In this document: piece after piece, positions 7,111-15,256 of the stretch
How positions within the stretch are numbered: the stretch's first letter is position 1
Layout of the letters: every line of letters starts with the position of its first letter
Translations under genes and position numbers: made by a program
NCBI RefSeq assembly: GCF_029667115.1
Contig: NZ_JARUIU010000003.1
Coordinates: forward strand, 310,001 to 374,000
DNA from: Jeotgalibacillus sp. ET6
Lineage (GTDB): Bacteria > Bacillota > Bacilli > Bacillales > Jeotgalibacillaceae
DNA: 64,000 bases
Direction: 5' to 3'
The notes under the pieces: model-generated
Told to the model about the DNA's origin: nothing
What the model saw: the letters and a program-made list of their open reading frames with translations, nothing else
Database searches by the model: none

Positions 7111-8857
7111 ATGCTGCCTCCTCTCTGAATGGATTCCTGATGGAAATATAAACGGCTTTTTCATTCGCTGCTTCAAGTTCATCCACATCCTGAAGACGTG
7201 TCAGTAAATTGGCTTTGCAGGCTAGAGATGGCGTTGTTAACATATGTTGAATCCAGCGCTTTCCTGCCCCATTGAACCGCTGCTCAAGCTTAGACAGTTC
7301 CTGCTTCACAAAGCGGATGAGTTGTTTTTCCTGGATTAGTCCATCCGCGCCCAATCTGTGGATTACAGAAGATAGATTATTCAGGAATAGGTAATAGGTA
7401 AAGCGGTCCTTGATAACTGTTTCGCTGTAAAATAATTCTTCGCTCGCTTCAATGCCAGGCTCTAATTGGAGCAAATACTCCTTGTAAGAAGAAGCCAGAT
7501 AATAGCCCTGATTATCACGGTAATAACCGTGCACAGGAAAACCGGATGAAACATCCACCACGCAGTTTTGCTGGTGAGCCTCGAGCGCAATTCCCTCCTC
7601 TTCATAAAGTGTAATAAGTGGGATCATCATCGTATTCCAATAGCTTTTAAACCACTCCAAGGATGCTTCTTCAATGGACTGGTCTTTCTTTTTACACGCA
7701 TGTACCAGCTGAAAAATGGCTGAACGCTCACCCGGAAGCGCTTCTTGCACAAGCGCTGCGACAGGCAAGACACCACGACGCCCGCTAAATGGATTTTTTC
7801 GGAGAATCACTTCAAAACCTGACTCTTTTTTCTCTTTATGCTGAACAGTTAAATAAGCAGGATCGTGAATAATAGAGAAATTGTCAAAGCGCTGTGCCAT
7901 TCGTTTCTTTTTAAAAATAGAAGCCATGATCACACCTGCTTCAAGCTCTGAAAGCTTATTCACCCGCAGTGAATTTGTCACTTTTACTGGAATGGAGAAT
8001 TTCAGCATCCACTCGCTATCTTCCTGAAAAACTGTTCGCAGAGAAGAAGTGGCTGAATAGGTATCACGGCTTTTCCCCGCCACTCTCATTAACCCTTCGT
8101 TCATCGCCTCCGCTACCCATTCCTGCTGAAGAAGCCATTGGGTTTGGAGCGGATGCATCGGCACCAGCCGTTCATTCTCAAGCACTCCGATCTCCTCTTC
8201 CATTTCAATCACATACTGTGAGGCCGGCTTTTCACCCGCCGTCCCTTCCCTGATCAGCTCCCGGTTAACGGCAAAGTAATCCAGATGAAAAACACCCGAT
8301 AATTCCGGTGAATATTTTTCCTGCTGCCAAACCGTCATTCCCTGTCTGCTTTTAGGGGTGGGGTGCATCCAGTGCCCAAACGTCAGAGACTGTTCTGCTT
8401 GAATAAATGAAGTCTGGCTGGGATGTGGCCGCGGGCTGCGGGTTAAAGAGTGCTCAACCATCTTCGCCATCGTCTGACAGCTGTCGAGCAGCCGGTATAG
8501 AAGCTCATCATAATGAGAGCAATGCCCAGCAAGCACGTGCATCTCCTGACAGAGAAGCATTATGACCTCTAGTGCTTCAGCTTCCATGCAGTTCTTATTG
8601 TAATAAAGCTTTAACCCGCCAAACTCATGCGTCCCCACTTTGGAATGGTAAAGAATTTCCACGAGCAGACAGGACCGGTGCTTAGGCAGCTTGACCTCCA
8701 GCAGTTCTTCTGATGGAAACGATACGGCAGCTCCATGACAGGCTTCCCAGTCTTTTCTGTGCCAAAATTTTTCACCCTTCACTTCCTGTATATAGCTGTT
8801 CAAAAACGCCTTAAACGATGCTTTTTCTGCAACTTCCCTGTACTTTCTATTCATCAT
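7049..8857 (-). CDS. asbA: NIS siderophore synthetase AsbA (IucA/IucC family)
   Basis: AsbA (602 aa) catalyses the first petrobactin condensation, citrate with spermidine. Visible landmarks: AEQSLTFGHWMHPTPKSRQG (ATP-binding GHPxHPxxKxRxG variant), PMHPLQTQWLLQQEW, SATSSLRTVFQ, KFSIPVKVTNSLRVNKLSELE, GIALEAHQQNCVVDV, GYYRDNQGYYLASS and CKANLLTRLQDVDEL. It is the operon's first gene; a perfect Fur box lies 32 bases upstream. The ribosome site AAAGGATGAG precedes tandem ATGs at 8857 and 8854. The C-terminal ~20 residues (after YISIRNPFREEA) extend past where I expect the family to end and overlap asbB. Confidence 0.95.
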   Translation of the reverse strand: MMNRKYREVAEKASFKAFLNSYIQEVKGEKFWHRKDWEACHGAAVSFPSEELLEVKLPKHRSCLLVEILYHSKVGTHEFGGLKLYYNKNCMEAEALEVIMLLCQEMHVLAGHCSHYDELLYRLLDSCQTMAKMVEHSLTRSPRPHPSQTSFIQAEQSLTFGHWMHPTPKSRQGMTVWQQEKYSPELSGVFHLDYFAVNRELIREGTAGEKPASQYVIEMEEEIGVLENERLVPMHPLQTQWLLQQEWVAEAMNEGLMRVAGKSRDTYSATSSLRTVFQEDSEWMLKFSIPVKVTNSLRVNKLSELEAGVIMASIFKKKRMAQRFDNFSIIHDPAYLTVQHKEKKESGFEVILRKNPFSGRRGVLPVAALVQEALPGERSAIFQLVHACKKKDQSIEEASLEWFKSYWNTMMIPLITLYEEEGIALEAHQQNCVVDVSSGFPVHGYYRDNQGYYLASSYKEYLLQLEPGIEASEELFYSETVIKDRFTYYLFLNNLSSVIHRLGADGLIQEKQLIRFVKQELSKLEQRFNGAGKRWIQHMLTTPSLACKANLLTRLQDVDELEAANEKAVYISIRNPFREEAAYEKMQNGSSGLQTAHRSAVV

Positions 8858-8888
8858 CTCATCCTTTCAAGGGCCAAAAAGACTACTA

Positions 8889-8907
8889 ATTGAAAATCAT
8901 TCTCAAT
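8889..8907 (-). promoter_or_regulatory. Fur box of the asb operon
   Basis: Minus-strand ATTGAGAATGATTTTCAAT is a 19-bp, nearly perfect palindrome (one centre base, one mismatched pair) closely matching the Fur 7-1-7 motif TGATAATNATTATCA. It lies 32-50 bases before the asbA start, where Fur-iron would block RNA polymerase. Iron repression of petrobactin genes is established in the B. cereus group; here it is inferred from the site. Confidence 0.9.
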
Positions 8908-8918
8908 CAAGAAGGAAG

Positions 8919-8937
8919 AAAAAACGGGATCCCCCGT
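8919..8937 (-). terminator. Weak terminator between hmoA and asbA
   Basis: On the minus strand ACGGG-GGAT-CCCGT is followed by TTTTTTCTTCC. The stem is only 5 bp but the U-tract is good. It would separate the upstream hmoA transcript from asbA. The 130 bases between it and the hmoA stop hold nothing I can support. Confidence 0.45.
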
Positions 8938-9070
8938 CTTGTTCATTCTCCTCTTTAAAGTCCTTTTTCACATTCAACCAGAGCAACTGCTTCCAAGCCA
9001 CTCCCTGCCAATCTCTCTACGTGCATAACGTTGCTCATTATGTACCTCGTCATCTCTTGAGATCAAAGCT

Positions 9071-9397
9071 TTATCTCTCATGAAACGCCTGTTTTCCTCC
9101 GAGCACTTCATAGTAATCCTGGCTGCTTCCAAGAATGAAGGAAGGACCCGGTTTCCCTCTTCGTTCCCGGTGTCCGGCAAGATGAACCTCACTTGTTTCC
9201 CACGCTTTCCAACCCTGCTCGGTTTCCCAGCGGATCATGACGCGTACTTCTTCTTTACCGCGCCGCTGCTTTTTCTTTAAAACACTTAAATCAATAAAAC
9301 CGGGCTGTTGCTCAATAATTCCCTCACCCGCAAAACGTTCTGTCATTTGATCCGCATATCCTTCTTCAACCTGTATCGTTTTCATTTGGATAAACAT
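9071..9397 (-). CDS. hmoA: Heme-degrading monooxygenase HmoA (IsdG-like fold)
   Basis: A 108-aa antibiotic-biosynthesis-monooxygenase (ABM) fold protein resembling B. subtilis HmoA/YetG, which opens heme and releases iron. Landmarks match what I recall of HmoA: MFIQMKTIQVEEGYADQM start, ERFAGEGIIEQQPGFIDL, a KKQRRGKEEVRVMIRWETE strand, and WKAWETSEVHLAGHRERRGKP with the His expected as heme ligand in this family. I chose ATG 9397 (GGGAGGCCG ribosome site); an ORF extension to 9457 would cross the Fur box. The upstream Fur box and the adjacent petrobactin operon make this an iron-acquisition neighbourhood. Confidence 0.9.
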   Translation of the reverse strand: MFIQMKTIQVEEGYADQMTERFAGEGIIEQQPGFIDLSVLKKKQRRGKEEVRVMIRWETEQGWKAWETSEVHLAGHRERRGKPGPSFILGSSQDYYEVLGGKQAFHER

Positions 9398-9436
9398 TAA
9401 TCGGCCTCCCTTTTTTTGGTTGAGTTTATTATAAAT

Positions 9437-9455
9437 AATAATGAGATTCATTTTC
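9437..9455 (-). promoter_or_regulatory. Fur box of hmoA
   Basis: The 19-mer AATAATGAGATTCATTTTC matches the classical Fur box GATAATGATTATCATTATC at 14 of 19 positions and keeps the inverted AATGA..TCATT core. It is 40-58 bases upstream of the hmoA ATG. It is weaker than the asbA box. Confidence 0.7.
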
Positions 9456-9580
9456 AATTAAAATCTAAAATGAAATGGATGAACAGGAATATAGTAGGAG
9501 GAACGTACAGTTCAAAAGTTTTCCAGCCCTTTCCCTATTATTTGTCGAAAAAAATTGTAAAACATTTTCATTTCTGCCTA

Positions 9581-9618
9581 TTGACCAACCGTATTAACCG
9601 TATTACAATAACTAATAC
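9581..9618 (+). promoter_or_regulatory. Promoter and likely YtrA operator
   Basis: TTGACC (9581-9586), a 17-nt spacer and TACAAT (9604-9609) form a good sigma-A promoter. The inverted repeat GTATTA-N7-TAATAC (9600-9605 / 9613-9618) covers the -10 element, where the GntR repressor encoded 30 bases downstream would autoregulate. The promoter is seen; the identity of the bound protein is inference. Confidence 0.7.
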
Positions 9619-9649
9619 AGATAGTACATTTTAGATGAGGAGGGTGCGG

Positions 9650-10036
9650 ATGTTTACGTTAGATACGCGTAGCCGGGTCCCTATATACGAGCAGCTGATG
9701 GATCAGCTGAAGAAGCTGATGATGCGTGATGTCATGCAGGTGGATGAACAGCTTCCTTCCGTTCGAAGTCTCGCACAGGAGCTGACCATTAATCCCAATA
9801 CTATTCAAAAAGCGTACCGCGAGCTTGAGCGGGAAGGATTTATTTATTCCATACCAGGCAAAGGAAGTTTCGTAGCACCATTTCAGATTGATGCTAATAA
9901 GGAGCGATTGGAGATGCTGAAGCAGGATTTAGAGAAAATTGTGAGTGAAATTTTGTTCCTTGGCGGATCAAAGGATGAGCTGATTCAACTGATTGAAAAA
10001 GTCAAAGTGGCAGAAAGGGAGGATAAAAATGATTAA
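9650..10036 (+). CDS. ytrA: GntR-family repressor, YtrA subfamily
   Basis: A 128-aa regulator with an N-terminal winged HTH (RSRVPIYEQLMDQLKKLM, QLPSVRSLAQELTINPNTIQKAYRELEREGFIY, then the wing IPGKGSFVAP) and only a short dimerisation helix, the hallmark of the YtrA subfamily. These proteins repress ABC transporter operons and respond to cell-envelope antibiotics in Bacillus. ATG 9650 is preceded by GAGGAGGG; the earlier in-frame ATG at 9635 would place the ribosome site inside the gene. The stop overlaps the ABC ATPase start by 8 bases. Confidence 0.88.
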   Translation: MFTLDTRSRVPIYEQLMDQLKKLMMRDVMQVDEQLPSVRSLAQELTINPNTIQKAYRELEREGFIYSIPGKGSFVAPFQIDANKERLEMLKQDLEKIVSEILFLGGSKDELIQLIEKVKVAEREDKND

Positions 10037-10931
10037 AGCGGTTGCTGTGAATAAAAAGTTTGAAGATCTGCAAGCCGTTCACGATCTCTCCCTTCACGTT
10101 CGGAAAGGCTCAATCTACGGCCTCCTCGGATCCAATGGGGCAGGTAAAACCACCCTGCTGAAAATGATTGCAGGAATTTATAAACAGGATCACGGGAGCA
10201 TCACGGTTTCTGATCAGCCTGTCTATGAAGTCCCTGAGAGTAAACAGCGGGTTCTGTTTATCTCTGATCAGCCCTATTTTCTTCATCAGACGTCTTTAAA
10301 TCAAATGGCTTCTTTTTACGAAGAGGTTTATGCCAATTGGAATGCAAAGCGGTTCAAGCAGCTGACCTCCCATTTACGAATGGATCCGGATAAAAAGCTT
10401 TCCCGCATGTCAAAAGGAATGCAGCGCCAGGCGTCGTTTATTCTTACACTTTCTGCTATGCCTGATGTTTTAATCCTTGATGAACCGTTTGATGGTCTTG
10501 ACCCTGTGGTGCGTCAGCAAATGAAGAACCTCATCTTGCAGGATGTCGCTGACCGGTCCCTCACCCTCCTGGTATCGTCCCATAACCTTCGAGAAATGGA
10601 GGACTTTTGTGATTATGTCGGCATCATGCACAAAGGCACTCTGTTATTTGAACGGGATATGGATGAACTGAAAACGGATATTCACAAGCTTCAAATCGCT
10701 TTTAAAAAGGTTCCCGACAAAACCTTTTTGGATGGAATGGATGTGCTTCATTATGAAAAACGGGGCAGCGTAGTCTTATGCATCGTAAAAGGAAATGTGG
10801 ATGAGATTACTGCATATGTAGAAACGTATCAGCCGGCCATTTTTGATTTGCTGCCGCTGACGTTAGAAGAGATATTTATTTATGAACTGGGAGGTGTCGG
10901 CTATGAAATCCGGAATCTTATTGTGGAATAA
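10029..10931 (+). CDS. ABC transporter ATP-binding protein (YtrB-like)
   Basis: A 300-aa cytoplasmic ATPase. Walker A is GSNGAGKTT near residue 39, the signature motif is the degenerate SRMSKGMQRQ typical of the YtrB/EcsA-like group, Walker B is DVLILDEPFDGLD, and the switch His is in SSHNLREME. The start ATG 10029 follows GGGAGG and overlaps the ytrA stop; a longer ORF from 9993 has no ribosome site. It overlaps the permease gene by 29 bases, showing translational coupling. The pair probably exports or senses an envelope-active compound or peptide; the substrate is unknown. Confidence 0.92.
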   Translation: MIKAVAVNKKFEDLQAVHDLSLHVRKGSIYGLLGSNGAGKTTLLKMIAGIYKQDHGSITVSDQPVYEVPESKQRVLFISDQPYFLHQTSLNQMASFYEEVYANWNAKRFKQLTSHLRMDPDKKLSRMSKGMQRQASFILTLSAMPDVLILDEPFDGLDPVVRQQMKNLILQDVADRSLTLLVSSHNLREMEDFCDYVGIMHKGTLLFERDMDELKTDIHKLQIAFKKVPDKTFLDGMDVLHYEKRGSVVLCIVKGNVDEITAYVETYQPAIFDLLPLTLEEIFIYELGGVGYEIRNLIVE

Positions 10932-12873
10932 AGGACTGTTTCAGCAGCAGGCACGATCCATCACCTGGATAGCCGTATTTTTCACATTGGCTCTTATTAT
11001 TATGCTTCCGCTCAGCATCCTGATCGATCATTTAACGAGAGTGGCAAGCGGACAGTTCACAGATTCTTTTTCCTTTTACAATGATCGGTTTAATCCGGTG
11101 TTTGAGTTTTCATTTGCCTTTCAATTGATTGTGTATGCGATCTTCCCTATTTTACTGGGGATCATTCTTGTCAATTTCACCACCAAAAAAGCAGCAACTG
11201 ATTTTATGCACGGTTTGCCTTTTACCCGGCAGACGATTTTAACGAATACCTATCTCGCGGGAACGGCCGCCTTGCTTGCTCCCCTCCTCATAACGGGAGC
11301 TCTGCTTGCCATCCTCCTTCCGTTCTTGAATGATCAATTCTACGATTTTGTTGATATTCTCGGTTGGATGGGACTGTCTTTTCTTATCGTGCTTTTATTA
11401 TTTATTTTTACCATCATGATTGGAATGTTTGTGGGTAATGGCCTTCTTCATGCAGGTCTTACGTACTTGATGATTTTTGTTCCGGCCGGTCTGATTGTGC
11501 TTGTTCTCTATAATCTTCAATATTATGTAAAGGGTCTTGCGCTAACTAATTATGCTGAAAATATTATGACAAACGGAATGTTTTTTGTCCGGCTGGCGAT
11601 GCTGCTGGACGATCCTTTCAGCTTAACGGAGTATGCCATCTATACACTAATTGCAGCCCTGTTTACAGCTGTGTCTTATATCGCATACACAAAAAGGCCG
11701 TCAGAAGCAACGGATCAGACCATCGTCTTCCCTTTCTTCCGTTACTTATTTCTCTATGTCCTGACCTTTTTCGCTATGCTCGTGGCAGGCTTTTTCTTTA
11801 GTGAAATTCAGCAGGGCAACTTTGCCTGGGCGGTAGTCGGTTATTTTCTTGGAGCATTTATCGGGTATACCATTCTTCAAATGATCCTACAGAAAACACT
11901 GCGTCTTGTGTGGCCTTGGAAAGGGTTTGTGATCTATGGGGTGTTTGTTGCTCTTCTCATCATCCCCGTGAACTTTTCTGCAGGGTTTTATGAAAATGCT
12001 GTACCTGAAGCGAGTGAAGTGCAAAGTGTCAGTATTAACAATATTTATCAGGATTCTGAAGTCAGGTATATGGAGAGTCCGGAAAGTATTGAACAGGTGA
12101 TTGCGATCCATGAAACCCTCACGGAAGTGGCTGTTTCAAATACCTACAATATCGATTCCATTTCCATTGATTATAAGTTGAAAAACGGCGGGACATTATC
12201 AAGAGAATACCGGGTTCCGTATGAACTTGTCGCTGACCTTACTGAAGAGTTGCGGCGAAACGAGGAATACAAGCTGATGAATGAACCCATTTTCAGAATG
12301 CAAAAGAATAATGAAATTACCTATTTAAGCCTTACTCTCCAATATTCGCGTGAAGAAATTCGAATTACAGATATGACTCAAATCCAGGAACTGATGGATG
12401 CCATAGAGAAAGACGTGCGGGAAACGCCGAGCCGCTGGCAATTTTCAACAAACGATAACTATTTTGGAGACATTTACTTTAATGGATTGGACGACCAATA
12501 CCAATCCCATGCAAATGTCTCTCTCTACATGGATTATACAAATACGATCGAATGGCTGAAGGAGAATAATTACACAGAAGGAATGCTCGCACCTGAAGAG
12601 CTGGACAGTGTGATTGTTGTACCGGAATGGACCGGCGACTGGAGTATGGAATACGATGAGATCTTATATAACAATGGGGACATCAACCAGCTGCCCGATC
12701 CAAAATATATCGCAACGGATAACGAAGAAATTCAGGCGATTTATACTGCCGTTACGGAAGGAGCCGGAACAGATTACACCGTAATTGTTCCGCAGAACGG
12801 CAGCTATACCACACTGAGCTTTACTGAAGAAAATGCACCGGACTTTATAAAGGACGCTCTTCCTTTGCCATAA
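10903..12873 (+). CDS. ABC permease with large C-terminal extracytoplasmic domain (DUF6449-like)
   Basis: The first ~350 of 656 residues hold about nine hydrophobic segments (for example ITWIAVFFTLALIIMLP, LIVYAIFPILLGIILV, and GFVIYGVFVALLIIPV at the end). The last ~300 residues are hydrophilic, with repeated EVRYMESPESIEQV and TEELRRNEEYK type segments, and should lie outside the membrane. In B. subtilis the ytr operon has separate YtrC and YtrD permeases; here a single large protein takes their place. It partners the preceding ATPase. The match to the DUF6449 family is from memory and moderately sure. ATG 10903 follows GGGAGGTG. A terminator follows. Confidence 0.82.
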   Translation: MKSGILLWNKGLFQQQARSITWIAVFFTLALIIMLPLSILIDHLTRVASGQFTDSFSFYNDRFNPVFEFSFAFQLIVYAIFPILLGIILVNFTTKKAATDFMHGLPFTRQTILTNTYLAGTAALLAPLLITGALLAILLPFLNDQFYDFVDILGWMGLSFLIVLLLFIFTIMIGMFVGNGLLHAGLTYLMIFVPAGLIVLVLYNLQYYVKGLALTNYAENIMTNGMFFVRLAMLLDDPFSLTEYAIYTLIAALFTAVSYIAYTKRPSEATDQTIVFPFFRYLFLYVLTFFAMLVAGFFFSEIQQGNFAWAVVGYFLGAFIGYTILQMILQKTLRLVWPWKGFVIYGVFVALLIIPVNFSAGFYENAVPEASEVQSVSINNIYQDSEVRYMESPESIEQVIAIHETLTEVAVSNTYNIDSISIDYKLKNGGTLSREYRVPYELVADLTEELRRNEEYKLMNEPIFRMQKNNEITYLSLTLQYSREEIRITDMTQIQELMDAIEKDVRETPSRWQFSTNDNYFGDIYFNGLDDQYQSHANVSLYMDYTNTIEWLKENNYTEGMLAPEELDSVIVVPEWTGDWSMEYDEILYNNGDINQLPDPKYIATDNEEIQAIYTAVTEGAGTDYTVIVPQNGSYTTLSFTEENAPDFIKDALPLP

Positions 12874-12878
12874 CAAGT

Positions 12879-12916
12879 AAAGAAGGGAACTCGAGCATGA
12901 GTCCCTTCTTTCATTT
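12879..12916 (+). terminator. Terminator between the two ABC systems
   Basis: AAAGAAGGGA and TCCCTTCTTT arms (10 bp) enclose an inner CTC/GAG helix, followed by TCATTTT. It sits six bases after the permease stop and probably lowers read-through into ytrE. Confidence 0.85.
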
Positions 12917-12965
12917 TGCCAAAATCAGCACCAAAAATGGAATTATGCCTTAAGGAGGGTACTAA

Positions 12966-13658
12966 ATGATTGATATTAACCAGCTTTCCCACCACTTTAC
13001 TTTAGGAAAAAAAGGAGATCTAACCTCACTGTCCGTGTTAGAGAATATCTCCTTTCATGTACGTGCAGGTGAAATAGTAACTATTGTTGGCCGGAGCGGA
13101 TCAGGTAAATCCACTCTTTTAAACTTAATCAGCGGCTTTATCCGTCCCACTCAGGGTGAAATTATTATTCAGGATCAAAAAGTGAGTGAGTTTGATGAAA
13201 GTGAGTTTGCCGCGTTTCGATTGCAGCATATGGGCTTTATCTTTCAAAACTTTCAGTTGATCCCCAGTATGACAGCATTTCAAAATATTGAACTCCCTCT
13301 TATTTTAAAAGGCATTAGTGAACAGGCGAGAAAAAAAATGACAATTGAGATGCTGAAAAAAGTCGGCCTTGAGAACTTTTCAGGACACTACCCGAGTGAA
13401 TTGTCCGGAGGTCAGCAGCAGCGCGTCTCCATCGCCCGCGCACTCGTTCTCGAGCCACCGCTTATTTTAGCAGATGAGCCGACAGGAAGCCTTGACAGTG
13501 AAACAGAGGAAGATCTGCTTCGCTTTATTCAGGAGCTGAACAAGGAAATGGGCATTACCTTCCTGATCATCACGCACGACGATGAAGTAGCCGGGATCGG
13601 CCATCGGACCATTACACTTGCAGACGGAAAAATGGTAGAAAGCGGGGTGTTTTCATGA
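12966..13658 (+). CDS. ytrE: ABC ATP-binding protein YtrE (MacB/LolD type)
   Basis: A 230-aa ATPase with Walker [11 protein letters not shown]-loop [10 protein letters not shown], signature [15 protein letters not shown], Walker [14 protein letters not shown] and the H-loop ITHDDEVA. It resembles B. subtilis YtrE closely, including the [17 protein letters not shown] start. Such ATPases power FtsX-like permeases that act on envelope substrates by mechanotransmission rather than transport. The start ATG 12966 follows AAGGAGGG. Its stop overlaps the start of the FtsX-type permease gene (ATGA), which is the partner. Confidence 0.9.
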   Translation: MIDINQLSHHFTLGKKGDLTSLSVLENISFHVRAGEIVTIVGRSGSGKSTLLNLISGFIRPTQGEIIIQDQKVSEFDESEFAAFRLQHMGFIFQNFQLIPSMTAFQNIELPLILKGISEQARKKMTIEMLKKVGLENFSGHYPSELSGGQQQRVSIARALVLEPPLILADEPTGSLDSETEEDLLRFIQELNKEMGITFLIITHDDEVAGIGHRTITLADGKMVESGVFS

Positions 13659-14986
13659 AGATCAAAGACCAATTTCGATTCATTCTTCAAAATATGAAAA
13701 AAAATAAAATTCGGGTGTTCATGACCGTCCTGGCCACCGCAATGGGCTGTGCCTTTTTAATTGTCCTTGCCTCGGTTGCCTTTGGTCTGCATGATTCTAT
13801 CGTAAGCGATATGCTTGAAAACAGAACGATTAACGAGATTGAGGTAGTGGGAAGCGAAGAAGGTCAGGGAATCACAGACCAGGATATTGCTAAGTTTGAA
13901 GAATTAGAAGGCGTACGTGCGGTTACGCGTCAGAAATTTGTCCAGCAGGATGCGGTTTATTCTATTGATGGATTTGAAGCCAATGCTCCGACTGTTGCTG
14001 CACATTTTCCATCTGAGATTGCCTCAGGCGTTGAGCTTGCGGAAGGCAGGTTGCCAGAAGCGCCCAATGAGGTGGTGGTCGGGCATCATTTTATTCCTTC
14101 CTTAACTCCTGCAGAAGGAAATCCTGATGAATTCTACAATGAAGAAGGACTCATCAAAGAAGAGCTGCAATTTGATGGGGATGTAATCGGGCAAACCTTT
14201 ACGATGGAGATTGCCAAAACAGATGGTGATCAAGAAACCACACAAGAATTTGATGTCAAGATTGTGGGTGTCATGAAGGCACCTGGCCGCGAGTGGGAAT
14301 GGGACCAATATGTCTACATAACCGACGATTTGCTTGGCGAATTGGAGGCCTTCACCGGAACCCCTGGCGCAGCATTAATGGATCCTTCCACTTTTGAAGA
14401 CGTTTCAGCTGAAGAAGTCCCTTACGACCAGGTTACCGTTATTGCAAGCGATCTTGAAAGTGTAAAAAACGTAAGCGAACAACTTGAAGATCAACAGTAT
14501 ATGTCTTACTCAATTGTAAATGAAATGGAACAAATGAACACCTTGTTCACCATTGCAAAAGCAGGATTGATTTTCATTGGAACCATCGCCATTTTAATTG
14601 CCTCCATCGGCATTTATAATACGATGACGATGGCAGTTACAGAACGGGCGCCGGATATCGGGATCATGAAAGCCATTGGAGCAAGTCCTAAAGTGATTAA
14701 GCGGATTTTTCTGCTCGAAAGCAGCTACATCGGTCTGATTGGTGCGGCGATTGGCATTGCTGCCGCCTATGTAATTAGTATTCTGGTGAACTTTGGGCTT
14801 CCTCTGATCCTCGAAGCAGCGTTTAACGAAGAAATGCCTGCAGGTCTGCAATTTTCATCCATCCCTCCTCTGCTAATTGTGATAGCGGTCGTAATTTGTT
14901 TGCTAGTTACCATTCTTTCGGGTCTGCGTCCGGCAAAACGCGCTACAGAGATTGATGTGCTGAAGGCAATGAGAAGAGAAATCTAG
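13655..14986 (+). CDS. ytrF: FtsX-like ABC permease YtrF (MacB type)
   Basis: The 443-aa protein has the MacB topology: one TM near residues 20-42, a ~240-residue acidic extracytoplasmic domain, then three TM segments (IAKAGLIFIGTIAILIASIG, IGLIGAAIGIAAAYVISIL, IPPLLIVIAVVICLLVTIL). The FtsX motif with NTMTMAVTERAPDIGIMKAIGA lies between TM2 and TM3, and the C terminus ends RPAKRATEIDVLKAMR, both diagnostic. It pairs with the preceding ATPase. Association with a YtrA repressor suggests induction by peptidoglycan-directed antibiotics, as in B. subtilis (inference). Confidence 0.9.
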   Translation: MKIKDQFRFILQNMKKNKIRVFMTVLATAMGCAFLIVLASVAFGLHDSIVSDMLENRTINEIEVVGSEEGQGITDQDIAKFEELEGVRAVTRQKFVQQDAVYSIDGFEANAPTVAAHFPSEIASGVELAEGRLPEAPNEVVVGHHFIPSLTPAEGNPDEFYNEEGLIKEELQFDGDVIGQTFTMEIAKTDGDQETTQEFDVKIVGVMKAPGREWEWDQYVYITDDLLGELEAFTGTPGAALMDPSTFEDVSAEEVPYDQVTVIASDLESVKNVSEQLEDQQYMSYSIVNEMEQMNTLFTIAKAGLIFIGTIAILIASIGIYNTMTMAVTERAPDIGIMKAIGASPKVIKRIFLLESSYIGLIGAAIGIAAAYVISILVNFGLPLILEAAFNEEMPAGLQFSSIPPLLIVIAVVICLLVTILSGLRPAKRATEIDVLKAMRREI

Positions 14987-15137
14987 TAAATTTTCTTTCA
15001 ATCAAACATTTGTTTAATTCGCTTTCCTTTTTAATTAACTAATCGAAATAGGCGGTCAGTACAGGCAGAAGATATAGTGAAAACCTCTTCGCTTGATTCT
15101 AAAACAAACAGAACAAAAGAACGAAACTCACCATCCC

Positions 15138-15169
15138 AATCCTTCACCGGCATGGTGGAGGATTTTTTT
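15138..15169 (+). terminator. Terminator of the ytrE-ytrF unit
   Basis: AATCC-T-TCACC pairs with GGTGG-A-GGATT and is followed by seven T. It is 150 bases after the ytrF stop; the stretch between shows no gene. Confidence 0.85.
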
Positions 15170-15256
15170 GTCTCGTACTCTATTGACCCCGCACCCCTTC
15201 TGCCTTAAAGTAAAATAGGGTTGTAAAATTAAACCATGAAAAGAGGTATTTGGAAT

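Noticed and set aside
9416-9634. 72-codon plus-strand frame
   Set aside because: It covers the hmoA Fur box and the ytrA promoter; no ribosome site.
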